From NCBI GenBank assembly GCA_951813615.1, contig OX638377.1:5429739-5493738 (forward strand): 64,000 nucleotides of DNA. The letters run 5' to 3'. The notes below the pieces were generated by a model. The model searched no databases. It saw only the letters and a list, made by a program, of their open reading frames with translations, and was not told the origin of the DNA. Shown here piece by piece: positions 8,952 through 17,304 of the stretch (the first letter of the stretch is position 1; every line of letters starts with the position of its first letter). Position numbers and translations under genes: made by a program. The DNA is from an uncultured Latescibacterota bacterium (GTDB lineage Bacteria > Latescibacterota > UBA2968 > UBA8231).

Positions 8952-9521
8952 CTAATAGTACGGGTTTTCTCCCGCGGCGTGATCCGTTGCGTCCTCTACG
9001 GCTTCCACCTCGGGCACGGCTTCCTTGATCATGCGAATGATGCCCTGTTTGAGCGTCACATCCGCTTGGCCACAACCCTGACAGCCTCCGCCCATTTGCA
9101 CGAAGACCGTGTTGCCTTTGATGTCCACTAAGGTCACCACGCCGCCGTGCGAGGCCACGCCTGGGTTGATTTGGGTTTCGATGACGCGGTGGACGGCCTC
9201 GGCCACCGGGCCGCTCAGGTGAGCGGGCATCTTGCGCGGACGCTCAATCTTGAAACCCGAACCCATCAGCCCATCTACGTAATCCACCTTGGCTTCCGCC
9301 AATAAATCGGCGCTTTCGGGATCTATGTACACGTCAAATCCCTCAAAGCGAACGATCTGATCGTCGCCGCCTACCTGCTGGTCGGATATGAATGCCAGCT
9401 TGTAGTCAACCTGCTTGGCGGGGTCGAGGCGGGCGCCAATGCGCAGGCCTTTAATCGGCTTTTCGCTCTCGGCGACTAGATTGGCAATCTTCTCTTCTGC
9501 TGCTTCGGTAATGGTAATCAT
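8952..9521 (-). CDS. nfuA: NfuA-type Fe-S cluster carrier
   Basis: 189 residues. Residues 1-95 are a degenerate A-type (HesB-like) domain that lacks the cluster-binding cysteines, as in NfuA. Residues ~105-185 are the NifU C-terminal (Nfu) domain with 'GGGCQGCGQAD' containing Cys147-x-x-Cys150, which bridge a [4Fe-4S] cluster between two subunits for delivery to apo-proteins. Length and domain order match NfuA of Gammaproteobacteria closely. Confidence 0.88.
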   Translation of the reverse strand: MITITEAAEEKIANLVAESEKPIKGLRIGARLDPAKQVDYKLAFISDQQVGGDDQIVRFEGFDVYIDPESADLLAEAKVDYVDGLMGSGFKIERPRKMPAHLSGPVAEAVHRVIETQINPGVASHGGVVTLVDIKGNTVFVQMGGGCQGCGQADVTLKQGIIRMIKEAVPEVEAVEDATDHAAGENPYY

Positions 9522-9558
9522 GGTCTGTCCTCCGTCGAGACGTAACTACTTGATAATA

Positions 9559-9605
9559 CCGAGATAATGGGCGGCAACGCAAGCGGCCCATTCCTAGAAT
9601 CTCGG
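9559..9605 (-). other. Nested stem-loop at the pnkp 3' end
   Basis: CCGAGAT (9559-9565) pairs perfectly with ATCTCGG (9599-9605), enclosing TGGGC (9568-9572)/GCCCA (9586-9590). It spans the pnkp stop codon and lies upstream of nfuA. There is no U-tract after it on the minus strand, so it is more likely an mRNA-end or processing structure than a simple intrinsic terminator. Confidence 0.4.
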
Positions 9606-12119
9606 GTCAACCGGCGCGCTTTCCAGCGCCAAGACCCCAAATACGCATTCGTGGACCCGACGCAAGGGCTGCCCGGCGACAAACCGCTCCAATCCCTCCA
9701 CCCCCAGCGCAAATTCCCGCAGTGCCAACGCCTGCTTGCCCTTGAGGTTGCGGTGGCGCAAAAGTTCTAGGCGCTCCGCGTACTCAGGCCCATAGATCAG
9801 CCGCAGGTACGCGCGGCCCCGGCATTTGAGCGCCGGCTGGACGAGGCCGCGGCCGCTGGTGCAGACGAAATCCAAAGGCTTGGCGACGAATCCTTCGCTG
9901 CCGTTTGCGGTCAGTTCCTCCCACCACCGGACTACTTCGCCACTGCTGTCCATGTCGTCTAAAACCACCCGCCGACGATCTATCGCGCACAGCAATTCTG
10001 ACTCGGCCGCGCAGAGCTTATCCAAGGTCTCCAGATGCCAAGTGTGGGTCTGGTTGACGTGGACTTGTCCCTCCGTGGCCAAGAGGTGAAAAGGAGCCAC
10101 TTTGAGATCCTTGAGCGAACGCACCGGCCAGCAGTAGGGGCGATAGGCCGCGGCGTAGTGTGCCACGGACTCGGCCCGGCCGCGACAACGGCTCAACAGC
10201 TCCTCTACGTCCATGCCCCGCGCCGCCGCCTGCTCCAGTGCGCCCACGGACGCTGCCAGCGACTCCCGCGCCGCCGCGCCCACCGCGGCGTACTGGTCTT
10301 CGAGTAGCTGCTGCGCCTTGGCCGACCAAGGCATGACCTCGGCGTCGAGGATCGCCCAGTCCGTCGCCAACGCACCCCACAATTCGCTGCGCTCAAAGGC
10401 TCGGCGCACGTGATCCAAGACCCCCGCTTCCAAGCCTGCATCCGTAAAGAAGCGACGGCCCGTGCGCGTGTAACAGATGCCCGCGCTGCCGTCCTCTATT
10501 CCAAAGCGCCGCTGCGCGGTCGCCGGATCGCGACAGACGACCAGCACCGCCCGCGAGCCCATCTGCTTCTCCTCGCAGACGAGTTCGCGCACGCCGCCGC
10601 GGCGATAGTACGCCAAGACCTCATCCGGGTGTTCGAGCAGGTCGGGGCGGGTGCTGGTTTGGGGCGGGGCCATCGTCGGCGGCAGATAGACCAGCCACCG
10701 GTGATCAACGGCAAAGCGGCTCATTACCTCCAGCGCCGCGGCCGCCCGCTCCGCATGGACGAAAACTCGGCCCATCAATCGCGTCTCCACCCGCCGACCT
10801 CCAGCCACATCCTCCAAGTCCAGCACATCGTCGCGCGTCTGTTGCGCCGCCAAGGGGCGGACCGGCTCGGAGTACTGCGCCTTGGCCGGGACGGATACGA
10901 GTTCCAGTTCGGGATAGCGCAGCGCGGTCAGCGCGCCGCCAAAGACGCAGCCAGTGTCGATGTTGATCGCGTTGTTGACCCACTCGGGCTGCGCCAGAGG
11001 CGTGTGGCCATAGACGACGCGGGCGCGGCCCCGATATTCGGCCGCCCAATCGCGACGCACCGGCAGGCCAAATTCGTCCTCCTCGCCCGTCGGATCCCCG
11101 TACAGGGCAAACGCCCGCACCGCCCCAGAGGCGCGGCCAGCCATTTCCTCCTTCATACCAGCGTGCGCTACCACCAGTGCGCCCCCGTCGAGGACGTAGT
11201 GGCTGACTAGGCCGCCGAAAAAGGTCTCGACTTTTTTCTTGAACTCTGCCGTCTCGTCGTCAAGCTGGGCCAGCGTCTCCGCCAAGCCGTGCGTGCGTTG
11301 GACCTTTCTGCCCTGCAAGGCTCGAACCAAGCGCGCGTCGTGGTTGCCCGGCACGCACAGGGCCGCGCCCGACTCCACCATGCGCATGACCAGCGCGAGG
11401 ACGCCGGGGGCATTGGGGCCGCGGTCCACTAAGTCGCCGACAAAGACGGCCTTGCGCCCCGGCGGCGGCTCCACCTTTTCCTCTGAAATGCGGTACCCTA
11501 GCTGGTCGAGCAGGACTTCGAGTTCGGCGCAACACCCATGTACATCGCCGATGATGTCAAACGGACCGCGCTCCTCGCGGCGGTCCGGCCACAGCTTCTC
11601 CCGCACCACTTCGGCTCGCGCCACATCCGCGGGCGAGCGCAGCACAAAAGTGCGGCGAAAGCCCTCGCGTTTGAGTCCCTTGAGGCCGCGGCGTAGCTGA
11701 CTATGTTGCCGGGGAATTACGTGGGGAGGCAAATCGCGGTCTGTACGTCCGGCCGCACGCTTCTCGCAGAGCGCCCGAGGCAGGTCAAAGACGATGGCCA
11801 CCGGCTGGGCGTGATAGCGCTTGGCCAGTTCCACCAGCGGCTTGCGCGCCTCGGGCTGAACATTGGTCGCATCTACCACCGTCAACAGGCCCCGCGCTAA
11901 GCGGCGAGCAGCGACAAAATGCAGAGAGGCAAACGCATCGTCCGTGGCCTCTAGGCTGTTTTCGTCGTCTGCGACCACGCCGCGAAAAAAGTCCGCTGAC
12001 AGCACTTCGGTCGAAAGGAAGTGCTCGCGGGCAAAGGTCGATTTGCCCGCGCTAGAGACGCCGATTAGCACCACCAGCGAGAGGTCGGGTATCGAGAGCC
12101 GATTTTTTTCGTCAGCCAC
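9594..12119 (-). CDS. pnkp: Pnkp: polynucleotide kinase - phosphatase - ligase of the bacterial RNA-repair complex
   Basis: 841 residues from the GTG at 12119 (an in-frame ATG at 12161 is possible but lies deeper in hen1). Domain order is that of Clostridium thermocellum Pnkp. The 5' kinase has P-loop 'GVSSAGKST' (residues 20-28). The metallophosphatase has 'GDVHGC' (~191), 'GDLVDRG' (~228), 'GNHDARL' (~258) and 'YGHTPLA' (~370). The C-terminal adenylyltransferase/ligase has 'EEKQMGSRAV' with nucleotidyl Lys518. The enzyme heals broken RNA ends (3' phosphate removal, 5' phosphorylation) and seals them after Hen1 marks the 3' end. The start overlaps the hen1 stop in the 8-base GTGGCTGA, implying translational coupling. 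Confidence 0.95.
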   Translation of the reverse strand: MADEKNRLSIPDLSLVVLIGVSSAGKSTFAREHFLSTEVLSADFFRGVVADDENSLEATDDAFASLHFVAARRLARGLLTVVDATNVQPEARKPLVELAKRYHAQPVAIVFDLPRALCEKRAAGRTDRDLPPHVIPRQHSQLRRGLKGLKREGFRRTFVLRSPADVARAEVVREKLWPDRREERGPFDIIGDVHGCCAELEVLLDQLGYRISEEKVEPPPGRKAVFVGDLVDRGPNAPGVLALVMRMVESGAALCVPGNHDARLVRALQGRKVQRTHGLAETLAQLDDETAEFKKKVETFFGGLVSHYVLDGGALVVAHAGMKEEMAGRASGAVRAFALYGDPTGEEDEFGLPVRRDWAAEYRGRARVVYGHTPLAQPEWVNNAINIDTGCVFGGALTALRYPELELVSVPAKAQYSEPVRPLAAQQTRDDVLDLEDVAGGRRVETRLMGRVFVHAERAAAALEVMSRFAVDHRWLVYLPPTMAPPQTSTRPDLLEHPDEVLAYYRRGGVRELVCEEKQMGSRAVLVVCRDPATAQRRFGIEDGSAGICYTRTGRRFFTDAGLEAGVLDHVRRAFERSELWGALATDWAILDAEVMPWSAKAQQLLEDQYAAVGAAARESLAASVGALEQAAARGMDVEELLSRCRGRAESVAHYAAAYRPYCWPVRSLKDLKVAPFHLLATEGQVHVNQTHTWHLETLDKLCAAESELLCAIDRRRVVLDDMDSSGEVVRWWEELTANGSEGFVAKPLDFVCTSGRGLVQPALKCRGRAYLRLIYGPEYAERLELLRHRNLKGKQALALREFALGVEGLERFVAGQPLRRVHECVFGVLALESAPVDPRF

Positions 12120-13491
12120 GAGTTCCCCCCGCAGAGAAAATCGCCATTTGCGTCGGCGCACCTAGCGCGGGGTCCTCCGGGCCGACGGGCGCGATGCACA
12201 CGGCATATCCATAGCGCTTCCCCACCTGCTCGGCCCACGTTCCAAATTCCGCTCGCGGCCACTCGAAGCGGTGGTCGGGATGGCGGAATGCACCGGCCGG
12301 CAGCGCGTCCCAATGGGCGTTGTAGTCGACGTTGGGAGTGGTTATCACTACTGTAGCCGGGCGGGCGAACTCGAACACGACCCGCTCGCAGGCTCGTAGC
12401 TGCGGCGGATCCAAATGCTCGACGACCTCCACTAGCGCCGCGGCGTCATACCCACTCAACCGGGCATCGCGATAGGCCAGCGAGCCTTGAAACACCACAA
12501 CCTGCTCGCCGCGCGGCAACCTCTCTAATCGCCGCCGAGCGCGCGACAGGACTTGCGGCGACACATCCATTCCCGCCACTTCGACAAACTGCGCCTCCGC
12601 CACCAACAGCGCGAGCAGCCGTCCTTCCCCACAGCCGAGGTCCAGTACCCGCCGGGCACCGCTCGTCTTGAGCGCCTCGAACACCGCGGTCAGCCGCTGT
12701 TGGTTCAAGCTCAACTCCGCTTCGAGCGCCTCTTCGCCCGCGTGATTTTCAGCCTCTCCTGCTTCCTCTACCAACAGCCGTGACAGCGCGGCCTGCTTCA
12801 GACCTCGTTGGTGCTTTAGGTAGCGCTCGACGACTAGGTCGCGCAGCGGGTGGCCTGTCAGCCATTCCCCACCTCGCCGCATCAGCTTGTCGATCTCTTC
12901 CTCGCCCACGTAGTAGTGCTTCTCGTCGTCGAGCACCGGAATCAGCACATACAGATGCGCCAGCACTTCTTTTAACGGCCGCACGCACGCTAGCTCGACC
13001 TCGTAATAGGGGCTGTCTCCCCACTCTGGAAAATGCTCATCGAGCAAGAAGCTTCTGGCCTCTACCGCATATCCCAACGGCTCAAAGAGGCCGCGCAACA
13101 AGTCCTCGCCTCCCCGGCAGGGTAGTGCGCTAACGCCCACTCGCAGCGGCAGCGGCTCTTCTACTAGCTCGGCCCGTTCTCGGCACTGTCCGTTCAAGGC
13201 CGAGGTAAACACGCGGGCAATGGCTACGCTGGTAAAGGAAGAGGCTGCGTAGGGACGGTCGTTGACATAAGACGCCAGCGCAAAGTCGGGAGACGCCGAG
13301 CGCCGCTTGAGCGCGGTTGGATCTACGTCGAGGAGCAACGCGGCCGTGCATCGCTCAGACGAGGCTTCTGGATAGAAAACGTGCGCCGTCCCAAAGGGCA
13401 GTTCGAGGGATTGGGCGCGGCCCGGGTGCTTGTGCAGGAGGTAGCCTAAGTCCGTGGCGGGTTGATGGACCGTACTTATGGTCAGGAGCAC
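12112..13491 (-). CDS. hen1: Hen1: 3'-terminal RNA ribose 2'-O-methyltransferase
   Basis: 459 residues. The N-terminal half ('PATDLGYLLHKHPGR' at 11-25) is the bacterial Hen1 N-domain that partners Pnkp to form the ligation-competent heterotetramer. The C-terminal half is a SAM methyltransferase: 'VLDLGCGEG' (282-290) and the Hen1-specific Mn-binding set E355, E358, H359 ('EVVEHL') and H407 ('DHRFEW'). It 2'-O-methylates the 3' end of cleaved RNA so the repaired junction resists recleavage by ribotoxins. The start is GTG at 13491; typical Hen1 proteins begin with this same 'MLLTI' sequence. First gene of the hen1-pnkp operon. Confidence 0.95.
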   Translation of the reverse strand: MLLTISTVHQPATDLGYLLHKHPGRAQSLELPFGTAHVFYPEASSERCTAALLLDVDPTALKRRSASPDFALASYVNDRPYAASSFTSVAIARVFTSALNGQCRERAELVEEPLPLRVGVSALPCRGGEDLLRGLFEPLGYAVEARSFLLDEHFPEWGDSPYYEVELACVRPLKEVLAHLYVLIPVLDDEKHYYVGEEEIDKLMRRGGEWLTGHPLRDLVVERYLKHQRGLKQAALSRLLVEEAGEAENHAGEEALEAELSLNQQRLTAVFEALKTSGARRVLDLGCGEGRLLALLVAEAQFVEVAGMDVSPQVLSRARRRLERLPRGEQVVVFQGSLAYRDARLSGYDAAALVEVVEHLDPPQLRACERVVFEFARPATVVITTPNVDYNAHWDALPAGAFRHPDHRFEWPRAEFGTWAEQVGKRYGYAVCIAPVGPEDPALGAPTQMAIFSAGGTRG

Positions 13492-13509
13492 GACATCCGC
13501 CCGCTTGCA

Positions 13510-13527
13510 GCCGTATATGCCGTATAT
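13510..13527. repeat. Two tandem 9-bp repeats in the hen1 / SPFH divergent promoter region
   Basis: GCCGTATAT occurs twice head to tail, 19 bases upstream of the hen1 start, within the 151-base divergent intergenic region. It continues into ATATAG, giving an AT-rich patch suitable for a -10 element on either strand. It may be an operator or promoter part; no protein is known to match it. Confidence 0.35.
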
Positions 13528-13642
13528 ATAGTCTTAGGTGTTTTAATGGACATTTTCAGGTGGAGGATTTACCTTCTATACTATCAACTCCCCATCCCGA
13601 TAAAGGTAGGTAAAAATGTCCGAGCCCGTAAGGAGGCCCCCC

Positions 13643-14527
13643 ATGATCCAGTTACCTAAGTCTGTCCTCGGCATTATCGCCGTCGTCTTCGTCCTATTCC
13701 TCATCGGCCCGCGCTTCTACCAAAGCATCCCGGCCGGCCATGTCGCCGTCGCCACTCTCTTTGGCGAAGTCCAGTCCAAGCACTACCCCGAGGGCTTTCA
13801 CATCGTCAACCCGCTCTACCAATGGCACTTATACGACGTGCGCCAGAAGACCCACTCCGAAACCTCCAACGTCCCCAGCCAAGACCAGCTACAGACCAAG
13901 ATTGACGTCAGTGTTCAGTACCGCCTCGTCGCCAGCCAAACGCCGAGCATCCTAAAAGAGACCGGCGATATTGGCGACGTGCTCACCGTGCACATCGTCC
14001 CCAAGTTGCGCTCGCAGATCCGCGAACAGGGCAAGAGCATCAAACGCGCCGAGGACTTCTTTTTGGAGGAGACCCAGGCGACGTTGCAGATCGCCCTGCT
14101 CGAAGGCCTGAAAGATTATCTGGGCACCAAGGGGGTCGCAGTCGAGGCCGTGTTGATCCGCGACATCTCGCTGCCGCCCTTTATCACCAAGGCCATTGAG
14201 GCCAAAAAAGAGCGCGAGCAGGAGGTCGAAAAACAAAAGGCCGAGCTAGAGCGTTACAACACCGAGCAGCAGCAGAAGATCGCCCTAGCCGAAGCCGAAA
14301 AGGACGCCGCCTCGGCCGAAGCCGAAAAGCGTCGCCTGCTCGCTGACGCCCGGGCCTACGAGATCACCAAGATCAACGATGCCATCGGCCGCAACCCCAA
14401 CTACGTCAAGCTCCAGGCACTCGAAGCCCTGCAAGCCATCTCCAAGGACCCGGCCGCCAAGATCTACTTCCTCAACGGCGATAGCCCGGCACCGCTGCCG
14501 CTGATGCACCTAGGCGACGCCAAGTAG
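13643..14527 (+). CDS. SPFH/Band 7 (prohibitin-like) membrane protein
   Basis: 294 residues. One N-terminal transmembrane segment (residues ~6-24), then the SPFH domain ('QSIPAGHVAVATLFGEVQ', 'EGFHIVNPLYQ', 'VDVSVQYRL'-like strand region) and a long Glu/Lys/Ala-rich coiled coil (~170-250) that drives oligomerisation. Prohibitins, HflK/C and flotillins share this layout and organise membrane microdomains or control FtsH. The ATG at 13643 is chosen because AAGGAGG lies six bases upstream; an in-frame ATG at 13616 lacks this. No FtsH neighbour is present, so the partner is unknown. The stop lies inside the first hairpin of the downstream repeat. Confidence 0.88.
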   Translation: MIQLPKSVLGIIAVVFVLFLIGPRFYQSIPAGHVAVATLFGEVQSKHYPEGFHIVNPLYQWHLYDVRQKTHSETSNVPSQDQLQTKIDVSVQYRLVASQTPSILKETGDIGDVLTVHIVPKLRSQIREQGKSIKRAEDFFLEETQATLQIALLEGLKDYLGTKGVAVEAVLIRDISLPPFITKAIEAKKEREQEVEKQKAELERYNTEQQQKIALAEAEKDAASAEAEKRRLLADARAYEITKINDAIGRNPNYVKLQALEALQAISKDPAAKIYFLNGDSPAPLPLMHLGDAK

Positions 14528-14625
14528 GGGCAACCCTTGGGGTTGCCCAAAATCGGCAACCTCAACGAATCGACCACAAGCGTAGGGGCGACCGGCCGGT
14601 CGCCCCTACATGCGTAACGTCAGTT
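14524..14625. repeat. REP-like palindromic element (GTAGGGGC family)
   Basis: Two hairpins: GGGGCAACC-CTTGG-GGTTGCCC beginning at the SPFH stop, and a perfect 28-base palindrome at 14582-14609 that starts GTAGGGGCGACCGG. It ends with GCGTAACGTCAGTT (14612-14625), the same terminal sequence as the right end of the element at 42166-42300. Similar GTAGGGGC hairpins are common intergenic repeats in environmental bacterial genomes. It may also end the SPFH transcript, though no U-tract follows. Confidence 0.7.
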
Positions 14626-14648
14626 CTCATTCAAGCCGAAAGGATTCC

Positions 14649-15737
14649 ATGCCGGCTAAATACCGCGTTGGCGTCATTGCCTCCGGCCGCATTGCCCGCG
14701 AGCACGGCCGCGGCTGGGCCGAGTGCGAACTCACTGAAATCGCCGCTATCGCCGACGCGCATCCCGAAGCCTTGGCCAGCTACGCCGCGGATTTCAACGT
14801 CGAAAAACAGTACCTCGACTACCGCGAGATGCTCGACGTGGAAAACCTCGACATCGTCAGCGTTTGCTCTTGGGATCCCCAACACGCGGAAATGTCCATC
14901 GCCGCCTGCGCCCGCCGGCCCCAAGCCGTGCTCTGCGAAAAGCCCATGGCCATCTCCTTGGGCGAGGCCGAGGCCATGGTCATCGCTGCTCAGCGCAACA
15001 ACGTCAAACTCGCCATCGGCCACCAGCGCCGCTTTTACTCTTGTTGGCGCGAGGCGCGGCGGATGATCGCCGACGGAGCCATTGGCAGGCCGCAGCGGCT
15101 GTGGTCCGCGGTCAAGGCCGGGATGATGAACACCGGCACCCACTGCATCGATTTCCAGCTCTACGCCCTCGGCGATCCACAGGCCGAATGGGTCATGGGC
15201 TCGGTCGAACGCCACACGGACCACTTTGTCTTCGGCCACCGGGTCGAAGACCGCTGCGTGGGGATCATCGGCTATCCCGACGGGGTCGAGGGCGTGATCG
15301 AAAACGAGATGAACGACATCTATCAGGTGGGGGCGACCATCTACGGCGAAGACGGCATGATGGTCGTCAGCGACAACAGCCTGCGCTACATGACGACCAC
15401 CTCCGGCGGCTGGCAGGACTTCGACCCCACCGACAAGGCCAGCGGCTACGGCAACGCCTTCGTCGACCAAGCGTACGGGATCTGCCGTTGGATCGAGGGC
15501 GATTTTGAGGACTACTACGGCAAGGCCGAGCACGGCAAAGCCGCCACCGAGATCATGATGGGCGTCTATGAGTCGGCTAGGCTGCACGAGCGCGTGGCCC
15601 TACCGTTGCAAACCCGCGACAACCCGCTCGACGTCGCCGTCGAGGAGGGGCGTATGCCCGTCACCCGGCCCGGCCATTGGGACGAGCGCTCCTTTCTGGT
15701 GCGCGGCGAGGGCATGAGTTGGGTCAGGGACAAATAG
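14649..15737 (+). CDS. Gfo/Idh/MocA-family NAD(P)-dependent oxidoreductase
   Basis: 362 residues. N-terminal Rossmann fold with 'VGVIASGRIAREHGRGW', then 'EKPMAISLGEAEAM', the family's catalytic-Lys motif (E-K-P), 'GHQRRFYSCW' and a C-terminal alpha/beta domain. Likely oxidises or reduces a sugar, inositol or sugar-acid. The ATG at 14649 has AAAGGA five bases before it; the longer frame from 14610 would start inside the repeat element. It leads a three-gene operon with the isomerase and cyclase genes, consistent with a small carbohydrate or cyclitol catabolic module. Confidence 0.88.
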   Translation: MPAKYRVGVIASGRIAREHGRGWAECELTEIAAIADAHPEALASYAADFNVEKQYLDYREMLDVENLDIVSVCSWDPQHAEMSIAACARRPQAVLCEKPMAISLGEAEAMVIAAQRNNVKLAIGHQRRFYSCWREARRMIADGAIGRPQRLWSAVKAGMMNTGTHCIDFQLYALGDPQAEWVMGSVERHTDHFVFGHRVEDRCVGIIGYPDGVEGVIENEMNDIYQVGATIYGEDGMMVVSDNSLRYMTTTSGGWQDFDPTDKASGYGNAFVDQAYGICRWIEGDFEDYYGKAEHGKAATEIMMGVYESARLHERVALPLQTRDNPLDVAVEEGRMPVTRPGHWDERSFLVRGEGMSWVRDK

Positions 15738-15766
15738 GCGTCCCCCATTCAGAGGACGGAAAGCTC

Positions 15767-16549
15767 ATGCAGATCGGCCTCTTAGTTACCAATCGCCAAC
15801 AGCTTGAAGAGTCCGCTGACTGGGACTTCGACTATCTCGAAGGCTCCCCCGGTCTGCTCGGTATCGATGCAGACGACCCACAAGCGGCCGAGCGCGAGTT
15901 CTCAGCGTTTCTCGAAAAGCACCCATTACAAATGAAGACGATGTGCGGCTTTATTGGCGATCCGCAGGGGCGCGGGCTAATGGTCGTCGGCCCCGACGTC
16001 AGCTTGGAACGGCTGCGTACTTTTGTCACGCGGGTCTTCGACCTCATGCAACGGGCTGGAGTCGAAGTCATCGGCTACGGGAGCGGCGGTTCGCGCTGGG
16101 TGCCCGACGGCTTCGACCGCGACAAAGCCCGCCAACAGGTCGCCGACTTCTTGCATCTGTGCGCCGACCTCGGCGAGCCGCGCGGCGTCAAGGTCGCGCT
16201 CGAACCCTACAACCGCGACGACGCCAACCTGCTCAACACCGTCTCCGAAGCGACCGAGTTCATAGCGGACGTCGACCGCTCGCACGCCAAGCTGATGGCC
16301 GACTTCTTTCACATGAAGCTCAACGGCGAGTCCTTCGACGCGCTCAAAGAAGCTGGGCCGCACCTGATCCACGCCCACATTGCCGAGCCGGGGCGCGGCC
16401 GACCGCAAACCACGCCAGCCGACCACGCGCTCTTTCTGCATACCTTGCGCGCATCCGGCTACGATGGCCGCGTAACGCTGAGCGGTGCCCTGCCGGTCTA
16501 TGCCGACGACGGCGAGACCGCGATCGCCCTCAAAAAGGCCATCGCGTGA
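15767..16549 (+). CDS. Sugar phosphate isomerase/epimerase (xylose-isomerase-like TIM barrel)
   Basis: 260 residues from ATG 15767 (GAGGA upstream). Metal ligands expected for AP-endonuclease-2/xylose-isomerase-like barrels are visible: 'VALEPYNR' (Glu ~145), 'KLMADFFHMKL' (Asp/His ~179-182) and 'LIHAHIAEP' (His ~206). It lies 29 bases after the Gfo/Idh/MocA gene and overlaps the next gene by four bases. It probably isomerises or epimerises the oxidoreductase product or substrate. Confidence 0.8.
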   Translation: MQIGLLVTNRQQLEESADWDFDYLEGSPGLLGIDADDPQAAEREFSAFLEKHPLQMKTMCGFIGDPQGRGLMVVGPDVSLERLRTFVTRVFDLMQRAGVEVIGYGSGGSRWVPDGFDRDKARQQVADFLHLCADLGEPRGVKVALEPYNRDDANLLNTVSEATEFIADVDRSHAKLMADFFHMKLNGESFDALKEAGPHLIHAHIAEPGRGRPQTTPADHALFLHTLRASGYDGRVTLSGALPVYADDGETAIALKKAIA

Positions 16550-17211
16550 AGGTTCCTTCCTTCGCCTACAGCCGTATGGTAGATCTTTCGCGCACCATCG
16601 CGCCGTCGGAAGGTCGCCTCATTCACTACCGCACGGCGTGCGTACCCGTCGATGACCCGCCGACCGACCGCTGGTACATCACCACCAGCATTGAAATGGG
16701 CGGTCACGCCGGCACCCATGTCGAGGGGCCTTTACACGCCGTCCAAGACGGCCCAGCTATCGCCGACCTCGACGTCGAGCGCTTCTTTGGCGAGGCCATC
16801 GTCTTCGACTTTAGCGATGCTCCGCTCGGTGAGCCGCTCTCGCCGAAACAATTCCAACGAGCCGCCGAACCGGGTGGCGGCGTCCGCTCGGGGGACATCG
16901 CGCTCTTTCGCTTTGACTGGGATCAACGAGCTACTGCTGGTTCCTATCCGCCTTATCCCACGACCGCAGCCTTGCGCTGGCTCGTCGAAGCTGGCGTCAA
17001 ACTGCTCGGCATCGACACCCCCGGCCTAGATATTCCGGGCGACCGCAGCCTGCCCAACCACCACCTGCTCTTCGCGCACGGCATTCCCCTAATCGAGAGC
17101 CTAGACCGCTTAGGCGATCTGCGACAACCCCGCATTTATCTTTTCGCCCAGCCGCTACCGGCTGCCGAAACCGACGCCATTCCACTGCGCGTGCTTGCTT
17201 TTGAAGGATAG
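16546..17211 (+). CDS. Cyclase-family (kynurenine formamidase-like) metal-dependent hydrolase
   Basis: 221 residues. 'MVDLSRTIAP' followed by the signature 'GGHAGTHVEGPLH' (H-x-G-T-H-x-E/D) binds the divalent metals of the cyclase/formamidase superfamily (isatin hydrolase, KynB). Also 'LLGIDTPGLDIPG' and 'NHHLLFAHGIPLIE' are family features. GTG at 16546 overlaps the preceding stop as GTGA, so translational coupling is likely; an in-frame ATG at 16576 is the alternative. Likely hydrolyses an amide or lactone in the same pathway. Confidence 0.87.
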   Translation: MKVPSFAYSRMVDLSRTIAPSEGRLIHYRTACVPVDDPPTDRWYITTSIEMGGHAGTHVEGPLHAVQDGPAIADLDVERFFGEAIVFDFSDAPLGEPLSPKQFQRAAEPGGGVRSGDIALFRFDWDQRATAGSYPPYPTTAALRWLVEAGVKLLGIDTPGLDIPGDRSLPNHHLLFAHGIPLIESLDRLGDLRQPRIYLFAQPLPAAETDAIPLRVLAFEG

Positions 17212-17242
17212 CTGCGGTCCGCGCTGATCCCCGCCGTTGGCC

Positions 17243-17304
17243 ATGCAAACCCTCACCCCCGCCGAAGCGATCACGCAGAACCATCCCCCCCGTGTTATCG
17301 TCCA
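17243..17304 (+). pseudogene. Possible truncated gene start between the cyclase and the Ldh2 gene
   Basis: ATG at 17243 opens a frame reading 'MQTLTPAEAITQNHPPRVIV', with the C-ending codon preference of the upstream operon, then becomes antisense to the convergent Ldh2 gene at 17305 where the sequence no longer looks coding. This could be the 5' stub of a fourth operon gene cut by arrival of the 17.3-20.6 kb block, or a chance frame. No ribosome-binding site is obvious. Confidence 0.25.

Noticed and set aside
13462..13659. 65-codon hydrophobic frame across the hen1/SPFH divergent region
   Set aside because: Overlaps the hen1 start and the SPFH ribosome site, has no ribosome site of its own and no recognisable family.
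14631..15587. 318-codon minus-strand frame opposite the Gfo/Idh/MocA gene
   Set aside because: Antisense shadow created by strong C-ending codon bias; rich in Asp/Val/His repeats without motifs.
15943..16545. N-terminal extension of the cyclase frame by 201 codons
   Set aside because: The extension is an Arg/Pro-rich shadow of the isomerase gene; the GTGA overlap marks the real start.
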